Shown: positions 47,390-56,455 of the stretch, piece after piece
Position numbering within the stretch: the first letter of the stretch is position 1
How the letters are laid out: each line of letters opens with the position of its first letter
The notes under the pieces: generated by a model
Told to the model about the DNA's origin: nothing
The model's input: only the letters and a program-made list of their open reading frames with translations
The model's database searches: none
Source: an uncultured Ferrimonas sp.
Lineage (GTDB): Bacteria; Pseudomonadota; Gammaproteobacteria; Enterobacterales; Shewanellaceae
NCBI RefSeq assembly: GCF_947489035.1
Contig: NZ_CANLCI010000004.1
Coordinates: 124,001-188,000, forward strand
Direction of reading: 5' to 3'
DNA: 64,000 bases
Made by a program: the position numbers and the translations under genes

Positions 47390-47971
47390 TTACTGGGCAG
47401 GCACGGCTTGGGTAAATTCATCCTGCTGCTGTGCTTGCCACGCCACCAACCCATGCTGCTGTTCACGCCAGCGGCATTCAGGGTGATAACCATCCAAATA
47501 ATCCAGCAACGCCAATAACCGCAGGCTAAAGATGCTGGTGGTTTTTGGAAAGTGATTCAGGGATTCTCGGATCAAGCCCAACCCCAATTGCAGCGACAAC
47601 AAATGCCGCTGCAGTTCACTGCTTTGCGGGGCTTCTCGTCGTTTTTCATGCTGCAACTGCACCGCGCTGTCCATTAAGCCACTTAAGGTAGTGGCCAGCT
47701 TGGCCATGTTCCAGTTACCGGCAAGGCGGCGGTGAAAATGGCCATCGCCAAAGCGATCATCCAAAAAGCGGCAGATCAGACCGTGATCGTACAGCGACCC
47801 CGCATCGGTCAGTAGGCACGGCGCCAATCCTAAGGGGCTGCTGCGGCGCAACAGCTGGGCGTGTTGCTCTTGCGCTAACGACAACTCTTCCAGTTCCACC
47901 TCAAGGTAGCGCGCCAATAAGCGCACCACCCGACAATGGGGGGAAGCTGGATTGAAGTAGAGGATCACCAA
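47390..47971 (-). CDS. glutathione S-transferase family protein
   Basis: 193 residues. The thioredoxin-like N-terminal has FNPASPHCRVVRLLARYLEVE and the GSH-site turn SPLGLAPCLLTDAGSLYDHGLICRFLDD; an all-helical C-terminal domain follows. Substrate unknown. It overlaps fpr by 7 bases, so it is co-translated with the ferredoxin reductase. Confidence 0.78.
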   Translation of the reverse strand: MVILYFNPASPHCRVVRLLARYLEVELEELSLAQEQHAQLLRRSSPLGLAPCLLTDAGSLYDHGLICRFLDDRFGDGHFHRRLAGNWNMAKLATTLSGLMDSAVQLQHEKRREAPQSSELQRHLLSLQLGLGLIRESLNHFPKTTSIFSLRLLALLDYLDGYHPECRWREQQHGLVAWQAQQQDEFTQAVPAQ

Positions 47972-48708
47972 TATTTCTCCACTGTGATCTGGCCGGGGGT
48001 ACGGCGCAAATTCTTACGCAACCCCATCTCTTCCAACACCGCCGTGGTATCGCGGATCATGTCGGGATTGCCACAAATCATAGTCTGACTGCGCGCGGGT
48101 TTGATCGGCAGCTCGGCTTTTTCTTGGATGGCGCCCTGCTTTAATAGCTCGGGAATGCGGCCACGTAAGCTGCCCTCGTGATCTTCGCGGCTCACAATCG
48201 GCACAAACCGAAACTGCTGCGGGTGCTTGGCCACAATCGATTGAATCAGCTCAAGATAGGCCAGATCGTCACTGTGGCGTACCGCGTACACCAAGATGAA
48301 CGATTCGTAGCGATCCCAGCAATCTTCGCTTTGCAGTATCGACAGAAAAGGGCCAACCGCCGTGCCCGTGGCAAACATCCACAGCTCGCGGCCTGCGGGC
48401 ACTTCGTCTAGGGTAAGAAACCCATTGGGGCGGCTAGAGATCATCAGTTCGTCGCCGGCATTCAGCAGGTGCAGCTTCGGCGACAGTTCGCCCTCATCAA
48501 CGGTGACCGCCAAAAACTCCAGCAGCGGCTGATGCGGGGCATTCACGTAAGAATAAGCCCGCTGTACCCGTTCGCCGCCTTGCTCTAATCCCAGCTTGCC
48601 AAATTGCCCTGCCACAAAGGGATCAACCGGCGCGTCCACTTTCAAACTGAACAGGCGTTCATTCCAATCAATACGTTCCACCACCTTGCCTTGGATCCAG
48701 TTGGTCAT
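47965..48708 (-). CDS. fpr: ferredoxin--NADP reductase Fpr
   Basis: 247 residues. FAD motif RAYSYVNAP, then LMISSRPNGFLTLDE, NADP motif MFATGTAVGPFLSIL, MICGNPDMIRD, and the Trp C-terminus (VEKYW), as in E. coli Fpr. It moves electrons between NADPH and ferredoxin or flavodoxin, relevant to the Fe-S enzymes elsewhere in the window. Confidence 0.93.
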   Translation of the reverse strand: MTNWIQGKVVERIDWNERLFSLKVDAPVDPFVAGQFGKLGLEQGGERVQRAYSYVNAPHQPLLEFLAVTVDEGELSPKLHLLNAGDELMISSRPNGFLTLDEVPAGRELWMFATGTAVGPFLSILQSEDCWDRYESFILVYAVRHSDDLAYLELIQSIVAKHPQQFRFVPIVSREDHEGSLRGRIPELLKQGAIQEKAELPIKPARSQTMICGNPDMIRDTTAVLEEMGLRKNLRRTPGQITVEKYW

Positions 48709-48848
48709 GCCCTCTCCTTAATTCGCCTTCGCGCGCCACCAAATTGGAAGCGTGAACCGGCCAATTTTTCCCCAAATGAACTTTAAGCGTAGTCTAAGTA
48801 TTTAAATTTCGGTGAACTTTCCAAAATAGTGACGCTGGGCTCAAACGC

Positions 48849-48877
48849 AAAAAACCTCGCCGATGCGAGGTTTTTTT
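48849..48877 (-). terminator. terminator of the DAACS symporter gene
   Basis: AAAAAACCTCGC / GCGAGGTTTTTT with a CGAT loop. Confidence 0.9.
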
Positions 48878-48903
48878 AGCCGTACTGTAACAGCGCGTGG
48901 TGC

Positions 48904-50160
48904 TTACTGGCTGTCGCTAGCCAACTCAGTTTGCGGCAGTTTTTCACTGCGGTCGACCAAGGTCACCACCGCCGCATCACCCACCACGTTGGCGGCGGTT
49001 ACAAACATATCGATAATGCGGTCAACGGCAATGATCAACGCAAACGCCGTTTCAACCGGCAGACCCATCTGGTGGATCAACACCCCAATCATTACCGCAC
49101 CACCGCCAGGTACGCCACCAGCGCCCACCGACAGCAAGAACACAAAGGCGATCAGCGCTGGCAACTGTTCCATGGTGATGGGCGCACCAAAGGCGTTGGC
49201 TAAGAAGAAAGCCGCAATGGTGATGTAGATAGACACCCCGCCCATGTTCATGGTGGCGCCCAGTGGCACCCCAAAGCCTGCGGTGGCTTTGCTCACCCCG
49301 AGTTTTTCAGTCAGGGTACGCATGGTAACGGGAATGGACGCATTCGAGCTGGCGCAAGAGAAAGCAAACAGCATCTGTTCACGGGTTTTCTGACGAAACT
49401 CCGCCGCGCTAACATCAGTAAACGCAGAGATAAGCAGCGGGTACACCACCAACATCCACAAGCACAGCAGGCCAACAATCAACGCGATGTAACCCAGCAC
49501 CGAGGTAAAGGTAGAGGCATCTAAGGTTGCGCCCAGCTTCATCATCAGCGCAAACACACCGATGGGGGCACCGCGCATCACCATGGCGATAAGCGCCATC
49601 ATGATCACATTGGCTTTACGGAAGCCTGCCGCAACCCCTTCAACTTGGCTGCCCAGTTGCTTCAAGATGAAACCCAGCAACAGCGCCATAAAGATGATTT
49701 GCAGCATGTTGCCATCGGCAAACGCTTGGAACGGGTTGCGTGGGATAATGTTCGCCACCAATTCCGCAATGTTCGGCAGTTCGGTATTGCTGATGGCGCT
49801 GCCCGCCAGTTGTGGCAGCTGCGCGCCCACACCGGGTTGCAGGCCCAACGCTACCACTAGCGCCACGGCAATGGCTAACAGGGTGTTGGCGATGTACAAG
49901 CCAAAGGTTTTGCCCCCCAAACGACCAAAGGCTTTGGTGTCTGGCAATTCGGTCATCCCACTGATGATGGAAACAAACACCAGCGGCACCACCAACAACA
50001 TGATTAGGTTTACAAACATGCTGCCAACGGTACTGGCAATGGTCACTAAGCTTTGTGCCCACGCTGCGCCATCGGCGTAACCGCCACGCAGTAACATGCC
50101 CAGTACAAGGCCGAAAAATAGACCGATAAAGATCCGAGTGGAAAGGGTGTTCTTTGGCAT
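48904..50160 (-). CDS. dicarboxylate/amino acid:cation symporter (DAACS)
   Basis: 418 residues from the ATG at 50160. Serine-rich hairpin FSCASSNASIPVTMRTL, then FGVPLGATMNMGG and GVPGGGAVMIGVLIHQMGLP are the substrate and Na+ site motifs of the GltP/DctA/SstT family. About eight membrane helices with two re-entrant loops. The amino acid or acid carried cannot be fixed; it looks closer to the glutamate/serine branch. The frame opens upstream with a TTG, but the ATG is preferred. Confidence 0.88.
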   Translation of the reverse strand: MPKNTLSTRIFIGLFFGLVLGMLLRGGYADGAAWAQSLVTIASTVGSMFVNLIMLLVVPLVFVSIISGMTELPDTKAFGRLGGKTFGLYIANTLLAIAVALVVALGLQPGVGAQLPQLAGSAISNTELPNIAELVANIIPRNPFQAFADGNMLQIIFMALLLGFILKQLGSQVEGVAAGFRKANVIMMALIAMVMRGAPIGVFALMMKLGATLDASTFTSVLGYIALIVGLLCLWMLVVYPLLISAFTDVSAAEFRQKTREQMLFAFSCASSNASIPVTMRTLTEKLGVSKATAGFGVPLGATMNMGGVSIYITIAAFFLANAFGAPITMEQLPALIAFVFLLSVGAGGVPGGGAVMIGVLIHQMGLPVETAFALIIAVDRIIDMFVTAANVVGDAAVVTLVDRSEKLPQTELASDSQ

Positions 50161-50681
50161 AGATGACTCGTTGGCTGCAGGCAATAATGGGATGCAAAAG
50201 AGTCTACTGACTTCAAAAATTCAAAGCGAACGAGCGAAAAAACGTCATCGCCTCATTGATCAGCCAGTGATCTGGCGCACACCCACCACAGAATGCACCA
50301 CCAGCGCCAACAAGGTAGTCAAATAAACCACCAAGTAAACCCTTACTGGCAGATAAATTTGTTTGTGAGCCAGCTCACGCCAGCGTAAATATATCGATAC
50401 TTTGCTGGGCTGGCGTCCACTAACGCAGAGTTAATCACTGCCATAACGCCAGCTTCAGCAGCAACCGCTGCTTCGCAGGGCAGCGAATGGGTTCCGCGCT
50501 TCCCGCTGCTGGCCGAGCAACATCACCGGCGCCAGACAACAACGCCGCCAGACAACAACAACGCCGCCCAACGGCGGCGTAATGTTCATAACCGATGTGA
50601 CGACAACGGTTCATGCAAGGGCGATGACCAAACCCGCTCTATTCCCGGTACAGCCACAGCCCTGTCACTCTTGCGGCAACG
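50161..50681. other. gene-free region of about 520 bases
   Basis: No supported ORF. It holds GTGAGC/GCTCAC near 50367-50380, and near 50538-50580 two copies of ACAACAACGCCGCC, then the hairpin ACGCCGCC / GGCGGCGT, which may end the minus-strand lipoprotein transcript. Confidence 0.5.
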
Positions 50682-51932
50682 CTACAGCTGCTCGCTTAGG
50701 TGCTGCTGCAGTGCTTCAAACAGCGGCGCCGCCTGTTTGGCGGGCGCGGCTGGTTCCGCTGCTGGTTCCGCTGCTGGTTCCGCTTCCGCTTCCGAACTGA
50801 CCTCAGGTTGAGCCTGAGCGTAGGGCTCTGGCTTGATGCTTGGCGCGGCGGTCACCGCCACTAACGCAACCTTGGCTTGCAACGGCGGCTGCAACGCCTG
50901 CAACTTCGCTTCAGCAGCGGCCAAGGATTGACTGGCCGCCGCCAGTTGTTGGCTGTGTTGCTGTTGCTGCGTTACTACCAACTGATTCAGCTGGCTTAGC
51001 TGCGACAACAACGGATGCTGCTGCAGCGGCTCAGCACCAAGCTGTTTGCCCAGCTGCTGCAACTGTTGCTCAAGGCTAAGCAGATAGGTCTCTTTTTCCC
51101 GTTCATCGGCGTCATCTAACTGTTGCACCGTTCGGCCTAGATGACGGCAATGGGCGGCCTCCAATTTAGCCTGTTCGGCTAAGGTGGCAATGGCATCCAG
51201 TTGGCGCGGGTTGGCCGCCACAAAATCGATCAACTTAGCCAAGCGCAGTTGCACCAGATCGAACGACACCGGCGCAGCACTGTCGAGATCGTCTTGCAGC
51301 AAGGCAGCCAGCCGCTGTTGTTGGGGCTGCACATACACTTTCGACACCGTTGCGATCTCCAGCTGCTGCTGTTGCTGCTGCAGTTTCACTAAGCCCTGCT
51401 CTGCTCGCTCTGGTTGCTGGGCAGCAACGTAGCTCACCAACCGCCGTAACTGTCGGCGCAAACTTTGGTACTTATTGGGGAAGTAACGCTCGGCCTGCAG
51501 CGACAACAACACCTGATCATTGGCAAAGCCCACCGCCAGCAGCTGCTTGGCGTCGGTGCGAATTTGCTGTGCTTGGGCCAACAACAATTCGGTTGCCGCC
51601 AGCGCATCCAGCGTCGCCTGATAACGGCTACGGCGACTGAACATACTGATGTGATCGTTCATCTTGGCTGGCGCATCTTGGTACTGCTGCCACTGTTGCT
51701 GCGCTTGCTGCCACGATTCGTCGGCGTCACTGATCTGCTCTGGGGCAAACCATTGCAGCTCGGCATCGTCCAACTGCTGTTGCAACGGCCCCATCCGCTG
51801 ACGCAGTTCGTCGAGCACCGGCTGATATTGCGAAACGATCGTTGGGCTTAACGGCTCTGGTGCCGGCGTGCTGCTGCACGCGCTGAGACTCAACGCCAGA
51901 GCAACAAAAGAAACGGCAGTGATTTGCTTCAT
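50682..51932 (-). CDS. Gln-rich coiled-coil lipoprotein
   Basis: 416 residues. Lipobox LSAC with lipidated Cys19, then long helical coiled coils very rich in Gln, Leu and Ala (for example LVKLQQQQQQLEI) and a Pro/Ala/Glu tail with tandem AEPA units encoded by 12-bp repeats (about 50751-50790). The length and coiled coils suggest a periplasm-spanning or scaffold role; I do not recognise the family. The ATG at 51932 is used because it starts the signal peptide. Confidence 0.65.
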   Translation of the reverse strand: MKQITAVSFVALALSLSACSSTPAPEPLSPTIVSQYQPVLDELRQRMGPLQQQLDDAELQWFAPEQISDADESWQQAQQQWQQYQDAPAKMNDHISMFSRRSRYQATLDALAATELLLAQAQQIRTDAKQLLAVGFANDQVLLSLQAERYFPNKYQSLRRQLRRLVSYVAAQQPERAEQGLVKLQQQQQQLEIATVSKVYVQPQQQRLAALLQDDLDSAAPVSFDLVQLRLAKLIDFVAANPRQLDAIATLAEQAKLEAAHCRHLGRTVQQLDDADEREKETYLLSLEQQLQQLGKQLGAEPLQQHPLLSQLSQLNQLVVTQQQQHSQQLAAASQSLAAAEAKLQALQPPLQAKVALVAVTAAPSIKPEPYAQAQPEVSSEAEAEPAAEPAAEPAAPAKQAAPLFEALQQHLSEQL

Positions 51933-52353
51933 AGATACAACGCCCAAAAGTGTAATTGACCGCAGTGTATGGGGGTCAATAGTGCGGAGCAATCAAGGCT
52001 GGTGAAAAAAACGGCGGCTGGTTCACTTGCTCATGAACTTTGTTTAAGCTTGCTCGAACGGCTCACGTTGCGCTGGTTTTTGTGACGCATTGCTTGCCGA
52101 TCGATCCAGCCCAAAGTCCGCCAAATTAAGGTCGCTTGGCAGCATTTTGACGGCCAATGGCTTGGCTGCGGCTCAGCGTTTATGCGCTGATTGCGTTGCA
52201 CGGCGTGTTTTTGCAGATGTAAGTAGAGACGTGGCCGTATCAATGGCAACCTGCTTACGGCATGCGACGGCCTATCGCTTCTTAGCCTATTTTTAGCGTT
52301 CATACTGCTTGGTATTGGCGCAGCTATCCCCCTTATTTGAAAGGATTCAATGA
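51933..52353. other. gene-free region between the lipoprotein and pldA
   Basis: About 420 bases. Two ORFs of 60-90 codons overlap here on opposite strands, but neither has a ribosome binding site or sensible composition. AAGGA before pldA is the only clear signal. Confidence 0.45.
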
Positions 52354-53358
52354 ATGTCGATAACCTTAATGCTGGCTGCCGCCTTCAACGCCCAGTGCAT
52401 TGAACAGCAGTTGCAGCACGGCGATGACAGCCAAACCTTGGCGCAGTTGCGCCAGCGCTGTGCCGTGATTGAGCCCGCCCGCGAAGCAACCGCTGCAACA
52501 CCAACGGACTCAGCCGCAACGGCCACCACAGACATTGAAGTGGCCACCGCCCAGCCAGAGATTGAACGCCGCTTTGCCCAAGAGAAAGCGTTTGAAGCGA
52601 ACCGCTACGGCCTCAGTTCCCACATGAACAACTACGTGTTGCTGGCCAGCTACAACGCCAATGCCAACGAAGAGACGTGGGAATACAGCCCCGAAGGGAT
52701 CTCGCCGTGGGAAGTCAAGTTTCAGTTCAGCTTTAAGGTGCCCGTTACCCCGAACTGGTTTGGCAACGACAACGGCCTTTACCTTGCCTACACCAACCAA
52801 AGTTGGTGGCAAGCCTACAACAAAGACGTATCGGCGCCCTTTCGCGACACCAACCACATGCCCGAGCTAATGTGGCTGCACTTCTTTGACGATGTGCATG
52901 TGGGCGATTGGCGCCTGTTGATCACCAACTTTTCCTTAAACCACCAATCCAATGGCCGCAGTGGCGAACAATCTCGCAGCTGGAATCGCCTGATCGCCAC
53001 CACCGCTTTTCAGAACGACCACTGGGTTGTGGGGGCGCGCGCTTGGTATCGCCTGCCCGAAGACGACAAAGAGTTTGCGACGGATCCTAAAGGCGACGAC
53101 AACCCCGACATCACCGACTTTATGGGCCACGGCGAGCTGTTTGGGATCTACGCCCGCGATGATCACAACTTCAGCCTGCGCGCCCGCGGCAACATCACTC
53201 AGCACAAAGGCGGCGTAGAACTGGGCTGGAGCTTCCCACTGAAGGGCAAGCTGCGCGGCTACGTGCAAAGCTATTACGGCTACGGCGAAAACCTGCTGGA
53301 CTACAACCACAAAGCGGAACGCTTAAGCGTTGGGGTGGAACTCACGCCGATTTTGTAG
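52354..53358 (+). CDS. pldA: outer-membrane phospholipase A (PldA)
   Basis: 334 residues. The catalytic triad of OMPLA is intact and correctly spaced: His197 and Ser199 in NHQSNGRSG, and Asn211 in SRSWNR. The rest is a 12-strand barrel ending YNHKAERLSVGVELTPIL. It hydrolyses phospholipids that reach the outer leaflet. Odd points: the signal peptide is very short (MSITLMLAAAFNA) with no basic residue, and residues 20-70 form an extra Ala/Thr-rich linker. Confidence 0.9.
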   Translation: MSITLMLAAAFNAQCIEQQLQHGDDSQTLAQLRQRCAVIEPAREATAATPTDSAATATTDIEVATAQPEIERRFAQEKAFEANRYGLSSHMNNYVLLASYNANANEETWEYSPEGISPWEVKFQFSFKVPVTPNWFGNDNGLYLAYTNQSWWQAYNKDVSAPFRDTNHMPELMWLHFFDDVHVGDWRLLITNFSLNHQSNGRSGEQSRSWNRLIATTAFQNDHWVVGARAWYRLPEDDKEFATDPKGDDNPDITDFMGHGELFGIYARDDHNFSLRARGNITQHKGGVELGWSFPLKGKLRGYVQSYYGYGENLLDYNHKAERLSVGVELTPIL

Positions 53359-53678
53359 CGCGTTAAGGGTAACCCGTGGCGGCAGCCCCCGTATTTCCCC
53401 CACGGGTTCCCCCCTTTGAGCCCATTATTCTTCCTGAAAAAAAATATTATTTTTGAGGCAACGCAGCCTCTTAACCGCGGATCCTGCCCACGGTTTCGCC
53501 CCATATGCGAAACGCCGCACAGCCCGACACCGATCCCAGCAAAGATTGTCAGCTTTGCCCCCCGTCGTCGTCCCATCACCCTGCCGCAACAGCAAAATTC
53601 TTTCTCTTAGTGGCCACAGCCTGCGCCCGCCAGCTCTTTTATCGTTAGCCCGCACTCCATATTGCAGGGTTAATCAAA
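53359..53678. other. gene-free region upstream of the flavoprotein operon
   Basis: 320 bases. AACCCGTGG (near 53372) and CCACGGGTT (near 53400) could pair as the pldA terminator. An AT-rich block follows (about 53437-53456). No clear promoter or FNR box found. Confidence 0.45.
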
Positions 53679-55208
53679 ATGACAACAAGACGCGATTTTA
53701 TAAAGAAAATGGGGGTCGGCGTAGCGGGCAGCGTAGCGATGGCTCCGGTCATGGCAGCGCAGATCAATGCCGATCCAAACACCTGGGACGAAGAGGTTGA
53801 TCTGATCGTCATCGGCTCTGGCTTTGCGGGCCAATCGGCGGCCATCAACGCCAAGCGCGCGGGCATCAACAAGGTGGTGGTGCTGGATAAGATGCAGGTG
53901 ATTGGCGGTAACTCCGCCATCAACGGCGGTTGGTTTGCGGTGCCACGCAACCCAGTACAGCTGGCACAGGGGATCGAAGATGACTCGCCAGAGGTGTTGG
54001 TGGCGGATCAGGTCAAAGCCGGTCGCGGCCTGTCCAATCCGGTGATACTGAAGAAGATCGCCGATCACGCCCTCGACGCCTACAACCTGTGCATCGATTC
54101 TGGGGTGCAGTTTAAAAAAGATTTCAACATGCTGGTGGGTGGCCACTCTAAGGCGCGAGCCGTGCGAGTCGAGCAAGGCACTGGCGGCGGCATCACCCAA
54201 CAGCTGTATCAACAAGGCTTAGCGGAAGGGATCGACTACCGCCTGCAGCATTATGTTGAAGATTTTGTGATGGCCAGCGATGCGCACGGCAGCAAAATTG
54301 AAGGGGTGATCGTCAACAAAGGTTATCGCTTCCCAGAAACCCACACCGGCCATACCGTCCGCATCAAAGCCAAGCGTGGCGTGGTGGTGTGCTCGGGCGG
54401 GTTCTCTCGCAACAAAGCCCTGTGCGCCATTGTTGATCCGGCGCTGGATCCAACCTTCGATTGCACCAACCAACTGGGTGCCACCGGCGAAGTCACCCTA
54501 ACCGCCATGAACAACGGCGCCATGCCGGTGCACATGAACCTGATCCAATCCGGCCACTGGGGCTCCCCCGATGAAGGCGGCTTTGGCTGGAGCAACGCGC
54601 TGCTGTCCATCGGCTGGCACAAAGGCATTGGTGTCTCGGTGAACAGCGGCAAGCGCATCATGAACGAACGCGCCGATCGCCTCACCTGCACCAACGCCAT
54701 GGTGAAGCAACGCCACGCCGACAACTCCCCCGCCTACCCAGTGGTGTTCTTTAACTACAACAACTACCAAGACGACGGCCGCGTAACCCGCGCCATCCGT
54801 GATGAGATGGCGTGGAAGTTTGATTCGGTCGAGGCGCTGGCCGCCAAGTTTGCGATCCCAGTGGCGCAGCTGAAGCAAACCATCGAACAGTGGAACGGCT
54901 ACGTCAGCGCCCAACAGGATCCTGATTTTAACCGCAACATGGACAGCGCCGAGCGGCTGCAGCCGCCGTTTGTGGCCTCGCGGATCTGGCCCAAGGTGCA
55001 CTACTGCATGGGCGGCCTTAAAACCGACAACGACGGTCGCGTGCTCAGCTCTAAAAGCTTCCAGCCAATCACCAACCTGTACGCCACAGGCGAAGCCGCC
55101 GGTGGCGTGCACGGGGCAACGCGCCTGAGTTCCTGCGCCTGTTTAGAAGGTCTGGCCATGGGCTTTGTCCTTGCTAAAACCCTCGTAACCGACGCAAAAG
55201 AGGCCTAA
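53679..55208 (+). CDS. Tat-exported FAD reductase, fumarate reductase/flavocytochrome c flavoprotein family
   Basis: 509 residues. Tat signal TRRDFIKKMG, FAD site VIGSGFAGQSAA (about residues 44-55), and C-terminal GEAAGGVHGATRLSSCACLEG. Aligned by eye to Shewanella Fcc3, the proton-donor Arg is R334 (in NERADR), the substrate His is H441 (HYCMGG) and the clamp Arg is R482. The Thr-Glu pair that binds the second carboxylate of fumarate is not seen; that region reads GGFGWSNALL. So it probably reduces an alpha,beta-unsaturated acid other than fumarate. It has no haem domain, but a tetraheme cytochrome follows 3 bases downstream. Confidence 0.88.
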   Translation: MTTRRDFIKKMGVGVAGSVAMAPVMAAQINADPNTWDEEVDLIVIGSGFAGQSAAINAKRAGINKVVVLDKMQVIGGNSAINGGWFAVPRNPVQLAQGIEDDSPEVLVADQVKAGRGLSNPVILKKIADHALDAYNLCIDSGVQFKKDFNMLVGGHSKARAVRVEQGTGGGITQQLYQQGLAEGIDYRLQHYVEDFVMASDAHGSKIEGVIVNKGYRFPETHTGHTVRIKAKRGVVVCSGGFSRNKALCAIVDPALDPTFDCTNQLGATGEVTLTAMNNGAMPVHMNLIQSGHWGSPDEGGFGWSNALLSIGWHKGIGVSVNSGKRIMNERADRLTCTNAMVKQRHADNSPAYPVVFFNYNNYQDDGRVTRAIRDEMAWKFDSVEALAAKFAIPVAQLKQTIEQWNGYVSAQQDPDFNRNMDSAERLQPPFVASRIWPKVHYCMGGLKTDNDGRVLSSKSFQPITNLYATGEAAGGVHGATRLSSCACLEGLAMGFVLAKTLVTDAKEA

Positions 55209-55211
55209 ATC

Positions 55212-55577
55212 ATGAAGAAACTGACTGTTATTGCCGCCGCTTTGCTGTTGGCCGCTAACGCCTACGCGGGCGACATCGTGCCGCAACCGGATCAAACCCA
55301 AGGCCGCAGCCAGCACAGCTTCATCTACCAAGATGATTGCCGCAGCTGCCACGCCAACAACCCGCAGCAATTCGTTGACGACAGCGCCTGTCGCGACTGT
55401 CACGGCCAGATGAGCGAGATTGCCATCCCCGAAGACAGGCTCACCTTCAGCGAAGCGGATCCACACCAAAGCCCGCACTACGGTGAAGGCGCCCAGTGCA
55501 TCGCTTGCCACAGCGAACACGAACCATCCGCCCCAGTATGCCAAGAGTGCCACCGCGCTTGGTTTGACCAGCGTTAA
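55212..55577 (+). CDS. periplasmic tetraheme cytochrome c
   Basis: 121 residues. Signal peptide cut near AYA-GDI, then four CxxCH haem sites (CRSCH, CRDCH, CIACH, CQECH) with extra His for bis-His ligation. The layout matches the haem domain of Shewanella flavocytochromes and the separate small cytochromes of methacrylate reductase-type systems. It is inferred to feed electrons from a CymA-like quinol dehydrogenase to the flavoprotein encoded 3 bases upstream. Confidence 0.92.
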   Translation: MKKLTVIAAALLLAANAYAGDIVPQPDQTQGRSQHSFIYQDDCRSCHANNPQQFVDDSACRDCHGQMSEIAIPEDRLTFSEADPHQSPHYGEGAQCIACHSEHEPSAPVCQECHRAWFDQR

Positions 55578-55589
55578 GGAGCAATCATC

Positions 55590-56393
55590 ATGAATCACAA
55601 CAAGTTACCCCTATTGGTCGCCACCAGCCTGCTGTTGGCCTTACCGGCAAGTGCGTCAACGGCGGAAACCCAAGCCCAGCGCAACATTACTGAGCACGGC
55701 CACTTTATTAGTGAACAACAGCCGTACCAGCAAGCGACCCATGTGCCGTTTGTCAGCACCCCGTACGCGCCAGCGAAAACCATGCCAGAGCAGTGCCGCG
55801 ATCCCAAAGTGGAGGCTTACATCGCCGCCTGGGAGCGGGGCGAGATCGACTTCAACAGCATTGAAGCCGACGCCACCATCGCCCAAGATAAGCGTGGCTG
55901 CACCACCATTGATGACGATGGCAACTACATCACCATGGCCAAGTGCAGCCTAGACAACGCCCCCGTTGGCTACATGTGGAAGGAGCTCAGCGACTGGCCG
56001 GTGACCATCGGCATCACCAACGGCAAACCATCGGATCACAACCCTCATTTCCACGGCCAGCCAGAGTGTTACTACGCCGTATCAGGCCGAGCGCGCACCT
56101 TGGCTCAAGGCCAATACCAGTGGATGGAAACCGGCGACTACTTCTACATTCCCGGCAACACCATCCACAACACCCCGATTGAAGATCCAAGCGGCTTTGG
56201 GGTGCTGTACTGGTATCCGAAAAACGGCCACTTTGATGGCTTCAAATACTACTGGCGCAACGACGTGAAGTACCTACGCCCGGCAGAAGCGGCCTTTGAT
56301 GAGGTGGATCTGATGCGTAAAGCGGCAATGGGCTTAAACGAATATGGCGACAACGAAAGCTATTTCGACGCCAAGCGCGCTAACGCCAAATAA
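55590..56393 (+). CDS. periplasmic cupin with DMSP-lyase superfamily motifs
   Basis: 267 residues with a signal peptide (cut near ASA-STA). The cupin core holds HFHGQPECYYAVSG (residues 153-166), an exact match to HxHxxxExYxxxxG, and GDYFYIPGNTIH (182-193), matching GxxxYxPxxxxH. These two motifs define the cupin DMSP lyases (DddL/Q/W/K/Y). Predicted ligands: H153, H155, E159 and H193; Y161 would be the catalytic base candidate. DddY is the known periplasmic member but is about 400 residues, so this would be a short secreted form. GGAG precedes the ATG; last gene of the three-gene operon. Confidence 0.72.
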   Translation: MNHNKLPLLVATSLLLALPASASTAETQAQRNITEHGHFISEQQPYQQATHVPFVSTPYAPAKTMPEQCRDPKVEAYIAAWERGEIDFNSIEADATIAQDKRGCTTIDDDGNYITMAKCSLDNAPVGYMWKELSDWPVTIGITNGKPSDHNPHFHGQPECYYAVSGRARTLAQGQYQWMETGDYFYIPGNTIHNTPIEDPSGFGVLYWYPKNGHFDGFKYYWRNDVKYLRPAEAAFDEVDLMRKAAMGLNEYGDNESYFDAKRANAK

Positions 56394-56420
56394 GCGTTAA
56401 GCCCTCATCATCACCTACGC

Positions 56421-56455
56421 AAAAGCCGCCTCGGGTTGCCCCAAGGCGGCTTTTT
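56421..56455 (+). terminator. terminator of the flavoprotein-cytochrome-cupin operon
   Basis: GCCGCCT (56425-56431) pairs with AGGCGGC (56444-56450), followed by T5. Confidence 0.8.

Noticed and set aside
52031-52303. Overlapping ORFs of 90 and 68 codons before pldA
   Set aside because: Opposite strands of the same stretch, no start signals, no family likeness.
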